A stretch of DNA of 64,000 bases from Amaricoccus sp. GTDB taxonomy: Bacteria > Pseudomonadota > Alphaproteobacteria > Rhodobacterales > Rhodobacteraceae. The notes below the pieces were generated by a model. It was not told the DNA's origin, made no database searches, and saw only the letters and a list, made by a program, of their open reading frames with translations. The stretch covers positions 1 to 64,000 of the forward strand of contig NZ_JAGOMQ010000011.1 in assembly GCF_017993425.1 (NCBI RefSeq), in the 5' to 3' direction. Shown piece by piece: positions 10,363 to 18,197 of this stretch. The position numbers were made by a program, and so were the translations under genes. Every line of letters starts with the position of its first letter. The stretch's first letter is position 1.

Positions 10363-10635
10363 ATGCCGGACAGCGACCAGCAGGAGCCCGAGCGCGCCGA
10401 GGCGGCGCTGGCGCGGGCGGCCCGGCTGCGCCGCCGGCGCCGCGACGCGGCGCTCGCCCTGCCGCTCCTCGCCGCGTTCCTGTTCCTCTCGCCCCTCATC
10501 GACGCCTTCGCCGGCGGCGGCCGCCTGCTCGGCGTGCCGCTCGGCCTCGCCTATGTCTTCGCCGCCTGGATCGGCCTGATCGTGGCGACGGCGCGGCTCG
10601 CGCGCGGGCTCGGCGACGACGACGGCGGCGCGTGA
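10363..10635 (+). CDS. small two-helix membrane protein before the symporter-kinase
   Basis: 90 residues: a basic and acidic N-terminal stretch (about residues 1-27, RLRRRRRD) followed by two hydrophobic helices near 30-50 and 58-78, and an acidic tail. The size and position recall the small DUF485/DUF4212-type proteins encoded just before sodium:solute symporters, but I cannot assign it to either with confidence. The stop codon overlaps the start of the next gene (TGATG), so the two are likely co-translated. It is probably an accessory subunit of the downstream symporter-kinase. Confidence 0.7.
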   Translation: MPDSDQQEPERAEAALARAARLRRRRRDAALALPLLAAFLFLSPLIDAFAGGGRLLGVPLGLAYVFAAWIGLIVATARLARGLGDDDGGA

Positions 10636-13328
10636 TGGCCCCCGCGATGATCGGCGGCAACCTCCTCGTCGCGGTCTGCCTCGGCTACGTCGCCTGCCTC
10701 TTCGCCGTCGCCGCCTGGGCCGAGCGCCGCGCCGCGCAGGGCCGCTTCGGCTGGCTGAGGGCGCCCCTCGTCTACACGCTGTCGCTCTCGGTCTACTGCA
10801 CCGCCTGGACGTTCTACGGCGCGGTCGGCGCGGCGGCGCGCGGCGGGCTCGACTACCTGCCGATCTACCTCGGGCCGACGATCGTCTTCGTCGGCTGGTT
10901 CTTCCTGCTGCGGAAGCTCGTGCGCGTCGGCCACGTCCAGCGCATCACCTCGATCGCCGACATGATCTCCTCGCGCTACGGCAAGTCGCCCGCGCTCGGC
11001 GTCGCGGTGACGATCATCGCCGTGGTCGGCTCCACCCCCTACATCGCCCTCCAGCTCAAGTCCGTCACCCTGAGCTTCGCGGCCTTCGCGGCGCACGACC
11101 CGGCCGGCGCCGCGGCGCGGCCGGCCTGGACGGGGCTCTGGGTCGCGGCCGGTCTCGCCGTCTTCACCATCCTCTTCGGCACCCGCAGCGTCGACGCCAA
11201 CGAGCGCCATCACGGCGTGGTCTCCGCCATCGCCGTCGAGGCGGTGGTCAAGCTCCTCGCCCTCGTCTGCCTCGGCGTCTACGTGACCTGGGGCCTGTTC
11301 CGCGGGCCCTCCGGGGTCTTCGACGCCATGCCCCCGGCCCTGATGGCCGAGCACGTCCTCACCCCGCGCTGGGTCACCCAGGTCTTCCTCGCCGGCTGCG
11401 CGGTCGTCTGCCTGCCGCGGATGTTCCAGGTCCTCGTCGTCGAGAACGTCGACGAGCGCCAGCTCGCCACCGCCGGCTGGGCCTTCCCGCTCTACCTCGC
11501 GCTGATCTCCGCCTTCGTCGTGCCGATCGCCGTCGCCGGCCTCGCCACCGCGCCGGAGGGGGCGAACCCCGACCTCTTCGTGCTGACCGTCCCGCTCGCC
11601 GCCGGCCGCGACGACCTCGCGCTCCTCGCCTTCCTCGGCGGCTTCTCGGCGGCGACCTCGATGGTGATCGTCGCGGCGATCGCGCTCTCGACCATGGTGT
11701 CGAACCACATCGTCATCCCGCTCTGGCTGCGCTGGCGGCGGGGGCGCGAGGGCGACCTGCGCCGGGTGCTGCTGCTCGCCCGCCGGCTCTCGATCGCCGG
11801 GGTGCTGGCGCTCGGCTACGTCTATTTCCTCGTCTCCGCCCCGAGCGCGCTCGCCGCGATCGGGCTCATCTCCTTCGCCGGCGCGGCGCAGGTCGCGCCC
11901 GCGCTCGCCGGCGCGCTCTACTGGCGCGGCGCGACGCGGGCGGGCGCGCTCGCCGGCATCGCCGCGGGCTTCGCCGTCTGGGCCTACACGCTCTTCCTGC
12001 CGAGCTTCGAGGGCGCGTTCCTGATGTCGGCCGCCGCCATCGCCGACGGCCCGTTCGGGCTCGACTTCCTGCGGCCGCGCGCGCTCTTCGGGCTCGGCGG
12101 CTGGGATCCGCTGGTCCATGCGGTGTTCTGGAGCATGACCGCCAACGTCGGCGCCTTCGTCGCGGTGTCGCTCGCCACCACGCCGCGGCCGCTGGAGCAG
12201 TTCCAGGCGGCGCTCTTCGTCGACGTGTTCCGCCAGTCCGCCGCCGCCCCGGGGGTGGTGTCGCGCTCGGCCACCTCCGAGGACCTGCTCGGCCTCGCGG
12301 CGCGGCTGCTCGGGCCCGGGGCCGCGCAGGCGCTCTTCGCCGGCGAGGCGCGCGCGCAGGGCAAGGCCGAGGGGCTGCCGGCGCCGACGGATCGCTTCAT
12401 CGACCGGTTGGAGCGCGAGCTCGCCGGCACCGTCGGGGCCGCCTCGGCGCACGAGCTCGTCAACCAGACCGCCGGCCGCGGCGCCGTCTCGGTCGACGGG
12501 CTGATGCGGATGGCCGACGAGACGCTCCAGCTCATCGACGCCAAGCGGCGGCTGGAGAACCAGTCGCGCGAGCTCGAGGAGGCGGCGCGCCAGCTTCGCC
12601 ACGCCAACGACCAGCTGAAGCGGATGGACGCCGCCAAGGACGCCTTCCTCAGCCAGGTCAGCCACGAGCTGCGCACGCCGATGACCTCGATCCGCTCCTT
12701 CGCCGAGATCCTCGGCGACGCCGAGGGGCTCGACGAGGCGACGACGCGGCGCTTCCTCGGGATCATCCGCGACGAGAGCGTGCGGCTGACCCGGCTCCTC
12801 GACGAGATCCTCGACCTCTCCTTCCTCGAGTCGGGGCGGGTCAGCTTCCACGTCGCGCCGGTCCGCGTCGGCGAGGTGATCGACCGGGCGCTGGCGGCGA
12901 CGGAGGGGCTGCGCGCCTCGTCCGGCGTCCCGGTCGAGCGCGGGGCAGGGGGGGACGACATCGTCGTCGACGCCGATTTCGACCGGTTGACGCAGGTGGT
13001 GGTCAACCTCGTCTCGAACGCCATCAAGTATGGCCGGAGCGACGCCCCGCGCGTGACCATCTCGGCCGGCGCGACGGGCGAGGACGTCTACATCGACGTC
13101 GCCGACCGCGGCCCCGGCATCCCTCCGGAGCGCCGCGACGAGGTGTTCCAGAAGTTCCAGCGCCTCGGCGAGGCGAACCTCGCCGGCTCCGCCGGGCTCG
13201 GCCTGCCGATCAGCCGCGAGATCATGCGCAACCTCGGCGGCGACCTCGTGGTCCTGCCGAACGCCCCCGGCGCGGTGTTCCGCGTGCGCCTGCCGCGACA
13301 GGCCCGCCCGGCCTCGGCGGCGGAGTAG
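10635..13328 (+). CDS. sodium:solute symporter-histidine kinase fusion (CrbS-like)
   Basis: 897 residues. Residues 1 to about 500 are a multi-pass sodium:solute symporter domain (YTLSLSVYCTAWTFYGAVG, RITSIADMISSRYGKSP, GFSAATSMVIV). After a linker and a coiled coil (about 630-670), the HisKA domain follows with the phosphoacceptor histidine in QVSHELRTP near 677. The ATPase domain has NLVSNAIKYG near 792, VADRGPGIPP near 820 and SAGLGLPIS near 852. There is no PAS or receiver domain at the end. This is the CrbS layout; CrbS with its regulator CrbR drives acs expression in Vibrio and Pseudomonas. acs lies divergently next door, but no response regulator gene is adjacent. Confidence 0.87.
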   Translation: MAPAMIGGNLLVAVCLGYVACLFAVAAWAERRAAQGRFGWLRAPLVYTLSLSVYCTAWTFYGAVGAAARGGLDYLPIYLGPTIVFVGWFFLLRKLVRVGHVQRITSIADMISSRYGKSPALGVAVTIIAVVGSTPYIALQLKSVTLSFAAFAAHDPAGAAARPAWTGLWVAAGLAVFTILFGTRSVDANERHHGVVSAIAVEAVVKLLALVCLGVYVTWGLFRGPSGVFDAMPPALMAEHVLTPRWVTQVFLAGCAVVCLPRMFQVLVVENVDERQLATAGWAFPLYLALISAFVVPIAVAGLATAPEGANPDLFVLTVPLAAGRDDLALLAFLGGFSAATSMVIVAAIALSTMVSNHIVIPLWLRWRRGREGDLRRVLLLARRLSIAGVLALGYVYFLVSAPSALAAIGLISFAGAAQVAPALAGALYWRGATRAGALAGIAAGFAVWAYTLFLPSFEGAFLMSAAAIADGPFGLDFLRPRALFGLGGWDPLVHAVFWSMTANVGAFVAVSLATTPRPLEQFQAALFVDVFRQSAAAPGVVSRSATSEDLLGLAARLLGPGAAQALFAGEARAQGKAEGLPAPTDRFIDRLERELAGTVGAASAHELVNQTAGRGAVSVDGLMRMADETLQLIDAKRRLENQSRELEEAARQLRHANDQLKRMDAAKDAFLSQVSHELRTPMTSIRSFAEILGDAEGLDEATTRRFLGIIRDESVRLTRLLDEILDLSFLESGRVSFHVAPVRVGEVIDRALAATEGLRASSGVPVERGAGGDDIVVDADFDRLTQVVVNLVSNAIKYGRSDAPRVTISAGATGEDVYIDVADRGPGIPPERRDEVFQKFQRLGEANLAGSAGLGLPISREIMRNLGGDLVVLPNAPGAVFRVRLPRQARPASAAE

Positions 13329-13440
13329 CGGGCGGGCGCGCGAGGGGGCATGTGTCCCCGTGTCATTATCACATGGCATCCGGCTATTCTCCCGACGTCT
13401 CCGGCCCCGGGCGGCGAGGTCGGTCCCGCGACTTCGCCCG

Positions 13441-13540
13441 CCGGGAGACATGCGCATGTCTCCCAGCTCGACGCGGAGCGGCAGGGGCAGAGACGGCGGG
13501 ACCTCGAATGAGTCGAACGGCGCCGCGAAATGCGGCGCTG
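13441..13540 (+). repeat. palindrome-centred dispersed repeat, copy 2
   Basis: A perfect 22-base palindrome at 13443-13464, with core GACATGCGCATGTC and outer arms GGGA/TCCC instead of the GGTT/AACC of copy 1, so both arms changed together. It is followed by CTCGACGCGGAGCGG and, near 13509, TGAGTCGAACGGCGCCGCG. It runs directly into the inverted-repeat element that begins at 13545. Confidence 0.78.
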
Positions 13541-13544
13541 ATCA

Positions 13545-13869
13545 CACTACACGACACCTGTCTCCTCTGCCGGATCCACGGGGCGCGCGCGCCGAGCGAC
13601 CGAAGCGGGCTTGCCCGCGAGGCCCGGCGCGACAGGCGAAAGCCCGGCTTTCGCCGCGCCGACGGCTGGAGCGCGGTTGCGCGCGGAAGCCGTGGGGGGG
13701 CCAGATTTCCCCGTAGCGCGCCATCCGTCCGTGATCGCCCCGGCGAGCGCGGAATCGCGCTCGCCCCCCGCAGGGGCGATCGCGGACGGATTTGCCACGG
13801 ATCAAATCCGTCTGGCGTCGGCGTCGCGGCCAGCCTCGGGCCGGGCTTCCTCTCCACTGTCGTGCAGTG
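13545..13869 (+). mobile_element. MITE-like element, copy A (325 bp)
   Basis: The ends are inverted repeats CACTACACGACA (13545-13556) and TGTCGTGCAGTG (13858-13869), complementary at 11 of 12 positions. Inside are a hairpin at 13635-13655 (GGCGAAAGCC and its complement) and a large nested hairpin at 13722-13791. The latter has 19-base outer arms with one mismatch and 10-base inner arms GGCGAGCGCG. Most of the sequence is shared with copies at 40.2 kb and 54.5 kb. A minus-strand frame opening MANPSAIAPAGGERDSAL is preserved in copies A and B but breaks in copy C, so coding is unlikely. There is no transposase. No target-site duplication could be recognised. Confidence 0.8.
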
Positions 13870-14069
13870 GGGCGAGTCCGGTGTCACGCACCGGCTCGCG
13901 CCGCAGCAACCCGAGCGGAGCCGTTCGATCCATGCGAACTCCCCCAAGCCGCCGCCTCGCGTGCGTTGCCGCGACTCGGCGGCGGGCGTAACCTGCCGGG
14001 CTGCGGAGCGGGCGCAAGGCGGCCGGGCTGGTCCGGCCACCCAGCGAAGCCCGCCCGAGGGGAGGGGAC

Positions 14070-14909
14070 ATGCGTATCCTTGCAGCCGGCGCGCTCGCCT
14101 TCGCGGGCGCCGTCGGGATGGCGGCGGCCGAGACCCCGGTCGAGCGTGGCGAGTATCTGGTGCGCGGCCCGATGGGCTGCGGCAACTGCCACACGCCGCA
14201 GGGCCCGGACGGCCCGGACATGGCGAAGGAGCTCGCCGGCGGGCAGACGGTGATCGACGACCAGATGATGACGGCGGTGTCGGCCAACATCACCCCGGCC
14301 TCGGAGGTGGGCTCGTGGAGCGACGCCGAGCTCGCCCGCGCGATCCGCGAGGGCATACGGCCGGACGGCACGCTGATCGGCCCGCCGATGCCCTTCACCT
14401 TCTACCGCCAGCTCGGCGACGAGGACCTCGCCGCCATCGTGGCGTTCCTGCGCACTGTGCCGCCGGTCGAGAACACGCCGGCGAAGTCGGCCTACCACAT
14501 CCCGTTGCCTCCGGCCTACGGGCCGCCCGTCGACCACGTCACGGCGCCGCCGCGCGGGCCGACGGCGGAATACGGCGCCTACATGGCCGGGCCGGTCGCG
14601 CATTGCCTCGAATGCCACACGCCGCTGGGGCCGCAGGGGCCGTTCCTCGACCGGCTCGGCCAGGGCGGCTTCGAGTTCCCCGGCCCCTGGGGCGTCTCGG
14701 TCGCGCCGAACATCACCTCGAGCAAGGACGGGCTCGCCGGCTACACCGACGACCAGATCAAGGCGATGGTCACGCAAGGCAAGCGCCCGGACGGCCGCGC
14801 CATGCTGCCGCCGATGCCCTACCCCTACCTCGCGCGCATGACGCCGGACGACCTCGAGGCGGTGGTGCGCTACCTCCGCACCCTCCCGCCGCTCCCGGAC
14901 GCGGGCTGA
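14070..14909 (+). CDS. secreted diheme cytochrome c family protein
   Basis: 279 residues with a cleavable signal peptide (MRILAAGALAFAGAVGMAAAE, probable cut after AAA or AAE). Two c-type heme sites, CGNCH near 42 and CLECH near 186, mark two homologous cytochrome c modules. Each is followed by an N-I-T-P/S segment and a downstream methionine-rich GPPMPF / LPPMPY stretch that may give the axial ligand. The pattern resembles cytochrome subunits of periplasmic alcohol or aldehyde dehydrogenases, but no dehydrogenase gene is adjacent. It acts in the periplasm as an electron carrier. The ATG has GGGGAGGGGAC directly upstream. Copy A of the repeat element lies 200 bases before it. Confidence 0.87.
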   Translation: MRILAAGALAFAGAVGMAAAETPVERGEYLVRGPMGCGNCHTPQGPDGPDMAKELAGGQTVIDDQMMTAVSANITPASEVGSWSDAELARAIREGIRPDGTLIGPPMPFTFYRQLGDEDLAAIVAFLRTVPPVENTPAKSAYHIPLPPAYGPPVDHVTAPPRGPTAEYGAYMAGPVAHCLECHTPLGPQGPFLDRLGQGGFEFPGPWGVSVAPNITSSKDGLAGYTDDQIKAMVTQGKRPDGRAMLPPMPYPYLARMTPDDLEAVVRYLRTLPPLPDAG

Positions 14910-14930
14910 CCCGCCTTTGCCCCGCGCCGT

Positions 14931-15014
14931 CAACCTTCCTGAACAGAGGGTTGACGGCTCGGAGGTTATGCTGTGATTACAGTCGCTTGGTCTTCCTGTC
15001 ACGCGTGTTAGCCG
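14931..15014 (+). promoter_or_regulatory. promoter-like module with TCACGCGTG dyad
   Basis: An inverted pair GTCAACC...GGTTGAC spans about 14931-14955. TTGACG at 14951-14956 and TGATTA at 14974-14979 are spaced 17 bases, like a sigma-70-type promoter. Thirty bases on is CTGTCACGCGTGTTAGCC. The same arrangement precedes preA at 18.85-18.92 kb. Here no plus-strand gene follows; the next gene is convergent. It could drive a small RNA, act as a terminator-antiterminator structure, or be a duplicated control region. Confidence 0.4.
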
Positions 15015-15057
15015 CGTGCAGGGGACGCGCCGTTCCATCGGCGCGGCCTGAACCCGC

Positions 15058-15408
15058 TCAGTTGCTCCGGCCGTCGTGGAAATGCGTCGGCAGCGCCAGG
15101 GGGTCGACGTCGTCGAGGCAGTTGACGTTGATCGCCACCATCTCCCGGCCGTCCGGCGCCGTGCCGAAGGCGAAGGGCTCGATCCCGCAGGTGGCGCAGA
15201 ACTGGTGGCGGATGGCGTGCCGGTTGAAGGTGTATTCCGTCAGCGCCCCCTCGCCGCGCAGGAGCATGAACCCCTCCGGCGCGGTGAAGGCGAGCCGCGA
15301 GCCGAGCCGGCGGCAGCGCGAGCAGTTGCAGACGACGGGCCGCGACACGTCGACCTCCGCCTCGAAGGCGACGGCCCCGCACTGGCAGGATCCGGCATGG
15401 CGGGTCAT
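15058..15408 (-). CDS. GFA family zinc-binding protein
   Basis: 116 residues. Zinc-binding cysteine clusters typical of the glutathione-dependent formaldehyde-activating enzyme/CENP-V fold are present: CQCG near 8, CNCSRCRRLGS near 28, and CATCGIEPFAFG near 75. Members are annotated as glutathione-dependent formaldehyde-activating enzymes, but most have no proven activity. The ATG at 15408 sits 60 bases beyond the stop of the LprI-like gene on the same strand, so co-transcription with lprI and hupE is possible. Confidence 0.88.
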   Translation of the reverse strand: MTRHAGSCQCGAVAFEAEVDVSRPVVCNCSRCRRLGSRLAFTAPEGFMLLRGEGALTEYTFNRHAIRHQFCATCGIEPFAFGTAPDGREMVAINVNCLDDVDPLALPTHFHDGRSN

Positions 15409-15472
15409 CGCGGCGAGCGCCCGGCGGGACGGGGCGCGGCAGGGGCAGGCTGGGTCATCGGGTTTCTCCGGC

Positions 15473-15928
15473 TCAGTTCTCCAGGAACTGCTGGAGATCG
15501 ACGATACGGGCCCGCGTCAGCCGCTCAAGACACGAGGCGTTGATCATCGGCGCGATCGAGCCGCCCTGGTACTGCCCCGACTCGGCCGCGCAGGCGAGGT
15601 CGCGATAGCCGATCCACGCCCGCTGGGCGTCGCGCAGGGTCTGCGCCCACGGCCGCCCCTTCGCGCTCCCCCAGACCTGCCCCCAGATCCGGTTCAGCTC
15701 CGCATCCGCCGCATCCGCCCCCGCCCCGGCGCAGTCGGTGGCGGCAAGCTGCGTGGCCGCCGCCGAGCAGTCCGTCTGCGCCGCCGCCGGCGCCGCCATC
15801 GCGGCGAGGACGAGCACCGAGGCGCCCCGGCCCAGCGCCGTCACCCGAGCGCCAGCGCCAAGCCCGCGGCGGCGGTCACCCGGCGCCGCCATCGCGGCGA
15901 GGACGAGCAGCGCGACGCCCCGGCCCAT
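15473..15928 (-). CDS. LprI/DUF1311-type secreted protein with duplicated signal region
   Basis: The mature part (about 100 residues) is a lysozyme-inhibitor LprI-like DUF1311 domain: it begins TDCSAAATQLAATDC and holds WAQTLRDAQRAWIGYRDLAC and a C-terminal cysteine. Two candidate starts exist. The ATG at 15928 gives 151 residues with two signal-peptide-like segments in series (GVALLVLAAMAAP, then ASVLVLAAMAAPAAAQ). The GTG at 15844 gives 123 residues with one normal signal peptide. The extra segment comes from a 93-base tandem duplication. The upstream gene stops at 15934, so coupled initiation at either start is possible. The protein is expected in the periplasm. Confidence 0.72.
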   Translation of the reverse strand: MGRGVALLVLAAMAAPGDRRRGLGAGARVTALGRGASVLVLAAMAAPAAAQTDCSAAATQLAATDCAGAGADAADAELNRIWGQVWGSAKGRPWAQTLRDAQRAWIGYRDLACAAESGQYQGGSIAPMINASCLERLTRARIVDLQQFLEN

Positions 15929-15974
15929 CCCCGTCACCCGAACGCCAGCGCCAGACCCGCCGCCGCCGTCGCCG
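15789..15974. repeat. 93-base tandem duplication at the hupE-lprI junction
   Basis: Units 15789-15881 and 15882-15974 are about 85% identical by eye. Each contains the end of the HupE-like gene, the intercistronic start region and the first part of the LprI signal peptide. The period is 31 codons, so the LprI frame stays open through both units. It looks like a recent slippage or unequal-crossover product in GC-rich DNA. Confidence 0.8.
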
Positions 15975-16506
15975 CGCCGAGCGCCCGCGCGACGACCGGC
16001 AGCCGCGCGCCGGCGCCGAGCCCGACCGCGACGCCCGCGAGGTGCAGCGCCGCCGTCGCCCCGACGAAGCCGGCCCCGTAGGCCATCCCCCCGAGCGCCG
16101 GCCCCTCCAGCCCGTGCGCGTAGCCGTGCGCGACCCCGAAGAGCCCGATCACCGCGCAGGCCACCCCCAGCGGCGGCCGCAGCGCCAACGCGACGGCGAC
16201 CCCCAGCACGACGACCGAGGCGAGGATGGCCGGCTCGACGAGCGGCAGCGGCACGCCCCGATAGCCGAGCGCCCCGCCGAGGATCATCGCGCCGACGAAG
16301 CTCGCCGGCCATGCCCAGACCGCGCGCGCCCCGGCGAGGCCGGCGAGGAGGCCGACCGCGACCATGGCGAGCAGGTGGTCCGCCCCGAGCAGCGGATGCA
16401 GCAGCCCCGAGACGAACGGCGCGCCATGGGCGCCGGCCCCGGCATGGGCGAAGGCCGCCGCCGGAAGCAGCGCGGAGAGCAGGAGCGCGGGCAGCAGGCG
16501 GCGCAT
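15934..16506 (-). CDS. HupE/UreJ family metal transporter
   Basis: 190 residues with a signal peptide (MRRLLPALLLSALLPAAAFA) and about six further hydrophobic helices. The family motif HPLLGADHLLAM near 36-48 supplies metal-binding histidines and aspartate. A second histidine pair sits in GVAHGYAHGLEGP near 125. HupE/UreJ proteins import nickel or cobalt for hydrogenase or urease; no hydrogenase or urease gene is in this window. It is an inner-membrane protein. Its 3' end has been duplicated into the start of the next gene. Confidence 0.87.
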   Translation of the reverse strand: MRRLLPALLLSALLPAAAFAHAGAGAHGAPFVSGLLHPLLGADHLLAMVAVGLLAGLAGARAVWAWPASFVGAMILGGALGYRGVPLPLVEPAILASVVVLGVAVALALRPPLGVACAVIGLFGVAHGYAHGLEGPALGGMAYGAGFVGATAALHLAGVAVGLGAGARLPVVARALGAATAAAGLALAFG

Positions 16507-16745
16507 GGCAGGTCCTTTCAGCGGGGAACGCCCTTCGATCTCCCGGCGAGTTAGGCCCAGCCGCAGCCCGCACGCAACGCCGCGGCGTCCTTCCGCCGCC
16601 GCCAGCCCGCTCCGGGCCGCTTCCGTCGGCGCCGGCGCCCATTCGTTGGGCGCCGCCCCGGCCGCGCCGCCGCCGGTGATTTTACCGTTTGATAAAAGAA
16701 TCGCGCTGTGAGAGCGTCTGAGGAAGGCTCGTCACGGAGAGGTCC

Positions 16746-18095
16746 ATGAAACCCAGCCTTGCGGGCGACGGCCCGCGCACACCCGGCATCGTGGCGGGGC
16801 GGCTGCCGCCGGCGGCGATCGCGGCGAACTTCTCCGACATCGCCCCGCGGCTCGACGACCACGAGGCGACGGTCGCGGCGGACCGCTGCTACTTCTGCCA
16901 CGACGCGCCTTGCGTGACGGCCTGCCCGACCTCGATCGACATCCCGATGTTCATCCGCGAGATCGCCACCGGCGCGCCGGAGGCAGCGGCGCGGACGATC
17001 TTCAGCCAGAACATCCTCGGCGGCATGTGCGCGCGCGTCTGCCCGACCGAGACGCTCTGCGAGGAGGCCTGCGTCCGCGAGGCGGCCGAGGGCAGGCCGG
17101 TCGAGATCGGCCGATTGCAGCGCTACGCCACCGACGCGCTGATGGCCCGCGGCGGCCATCCCTTCGCCCGGGCGGCGTCGAGCGGCAAGCGGGTGGCGGT
17201 CGTCGGCGCCGGCCCCTCGGGCCTCGCCTGCGCGCACCGGCTCGCCATGCTCGGCCACGCCGTGACGCTCTACGACGCCAGGCCCAAGGCGGGCGGGCTG
17301 AACGAGTACGGCATCGCCGCCTACAAGGCCCCGGGCGGCTTCGCCCAGGCCGAGCTCGACTGGCTGCTCGGGATCGGCGGGATCGAGGTCCGCCCCGGCG
17401 CGGCGCTCGGGCGCGACGTGACGCTGGACGCGCTCCGCGAGGGCCACGACGCGGTGTTCCTCGGGATCGGCCTCGCCGGCGTCAACGCGCTCGGCGTCGA
17501 GGGCGAGGACAAGGCCGGCGTCCGCCCGGCGGTGGAGTTCATCGCCGAGCTGCGCCAGGCCTCGGATCTGGAGGCGCTGCCGGTGGGGCGCCGCGTGGTG
17601 GTGGTCGGCGGCGGCATGACGGCGATCGACGCGGCGGTGCAGGCGAAGCTCCTCGGGGCCGAGGAGGTGACCATCGTCTACCGCCGCGGCCGCGACCGCA
17701 TGGGCGCGAGCCTCTACGAGCAGGATCTGGCGCTGAGCCGGGGCGTGCGCATCGTCACCGGGGCGGTCCCGATCCGCGCCATCGGCAACGGCGCGGTGGC
17801 CGAGGTCGAGTTCGCCTATGTGCGCGAAGGCGCGGCCGGGCTCGAGCCGACGGGCGAGACCTTCCGCCTCGCCGCCGACCAGCTCTTCAAGGCGATCGGC
17901 CAGCGGCTCGGCGCGGCTCCGGAGGGGCTGGCGCTCGCGGGCGGCAAGATCGCCGTCGCAGGCCCGGGCCGCACCGGCCTGCCCGGGGTCTGGGCCGGCG
18001 GCGACTGCGCCGCGGGCGGCGACGACCTGACCGTCACCGCCGTCGCCGAGGGCCGGGACGCGGCGATGGACATCCACGCCGCGCTCTCCGCGTGA
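16746..18095 (+). CDS. preT: NAD-dependent dihydropyrimidine dehydrogenase subunit PreT-like
   Basis: 449 residues, GltD-type oxidoreductase. The N-terminal helical domain holds two [4Fe-4S] cysteine groups, CYFCHDAPCVTACP near 49-62 and CARVCPTETLCEEAC near 98-112. An FAD GxGxxG site (VAVVGAGPSGLACA) lies near 150 and an NAD(P) GxGxxG site (VVVVGGGMTAIDAA) near 285. In the PreTA enzyme, PreT moves electrons from NADH to PreA, which reduces uracil and thymine. The ATG follows CACGGAGAGG. Upstream is a TTTTA/TAAAA-rich stretch (about 16678-16700) that may hold its promoter. preA follows after a dedA gene rather than directly. Confidence 0.88.
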   Translation: MKPSLAGDGPRTPGIVAGRLPPAAIAANFSDIAPRLDDHEATVAADRCYFCHDAPCVTACPTSIDIPMFIREIATGAPEAAARTIFSQNILGGMCARVCPTETLCEEACVREAAEGRPVEIGRLQRYATDALMARGGHPFARAASSGKRVAVVGAGPSGLACAHRLAMLGHAVTLYDARPKAGGLNEYGIAAYKAPGGFAQAELDWLLGIGGIEVRPGAALGRDVTLDALREGHDAVFLGIGLAGVNALGVEGEDKAGVRPAVEFIAELRQASDLEALPVGRRVVVVGGGMTAIDAAVQAKLLGAEEVTIVYRRGRDRMGASLYEQDLALSRGVRIVTGAVPIRAIGNGAVAEVEFAYVREGAAGLEPTGETFRLAADQLFKAIGQRLGAAPEGLALAGGKIAVAGPGRTGLPGVWAGGDCAAGGDDLTVTAVAEGRDAAMDIHAALSA

Positions 18096-18197
18096 CGCCC
18101 GGGGCGCCATGCGCGGAAACCCTTCTCCGCCGCCGGCCTTGCGCGGCCGCCGCGCGGGGTCTAGGCGGGTGCGCGAGTGACGAGTCGGGGAGAGGGT

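Noticed and set aside
10551-13457. 968-residue minus-strand frame opposite the symporter-kinase
   Set aside because: Low-complexity shadow; the kinase motifs on the plus strand are complete.
13547-13798. Small minus-strand ORF in element copy A, similar in copy B
   Set aside because: Similarity follows the repeat itself, and copy C breaks the frame. The constraint seems to be on hairpins, not on protein.
14931-15014. Possible integron attC-like or dif-like site because of the GTTAGC end
   Set aside because: The core does not match attC GTTRRRY or dif consensus, and no recombinase is nearby.
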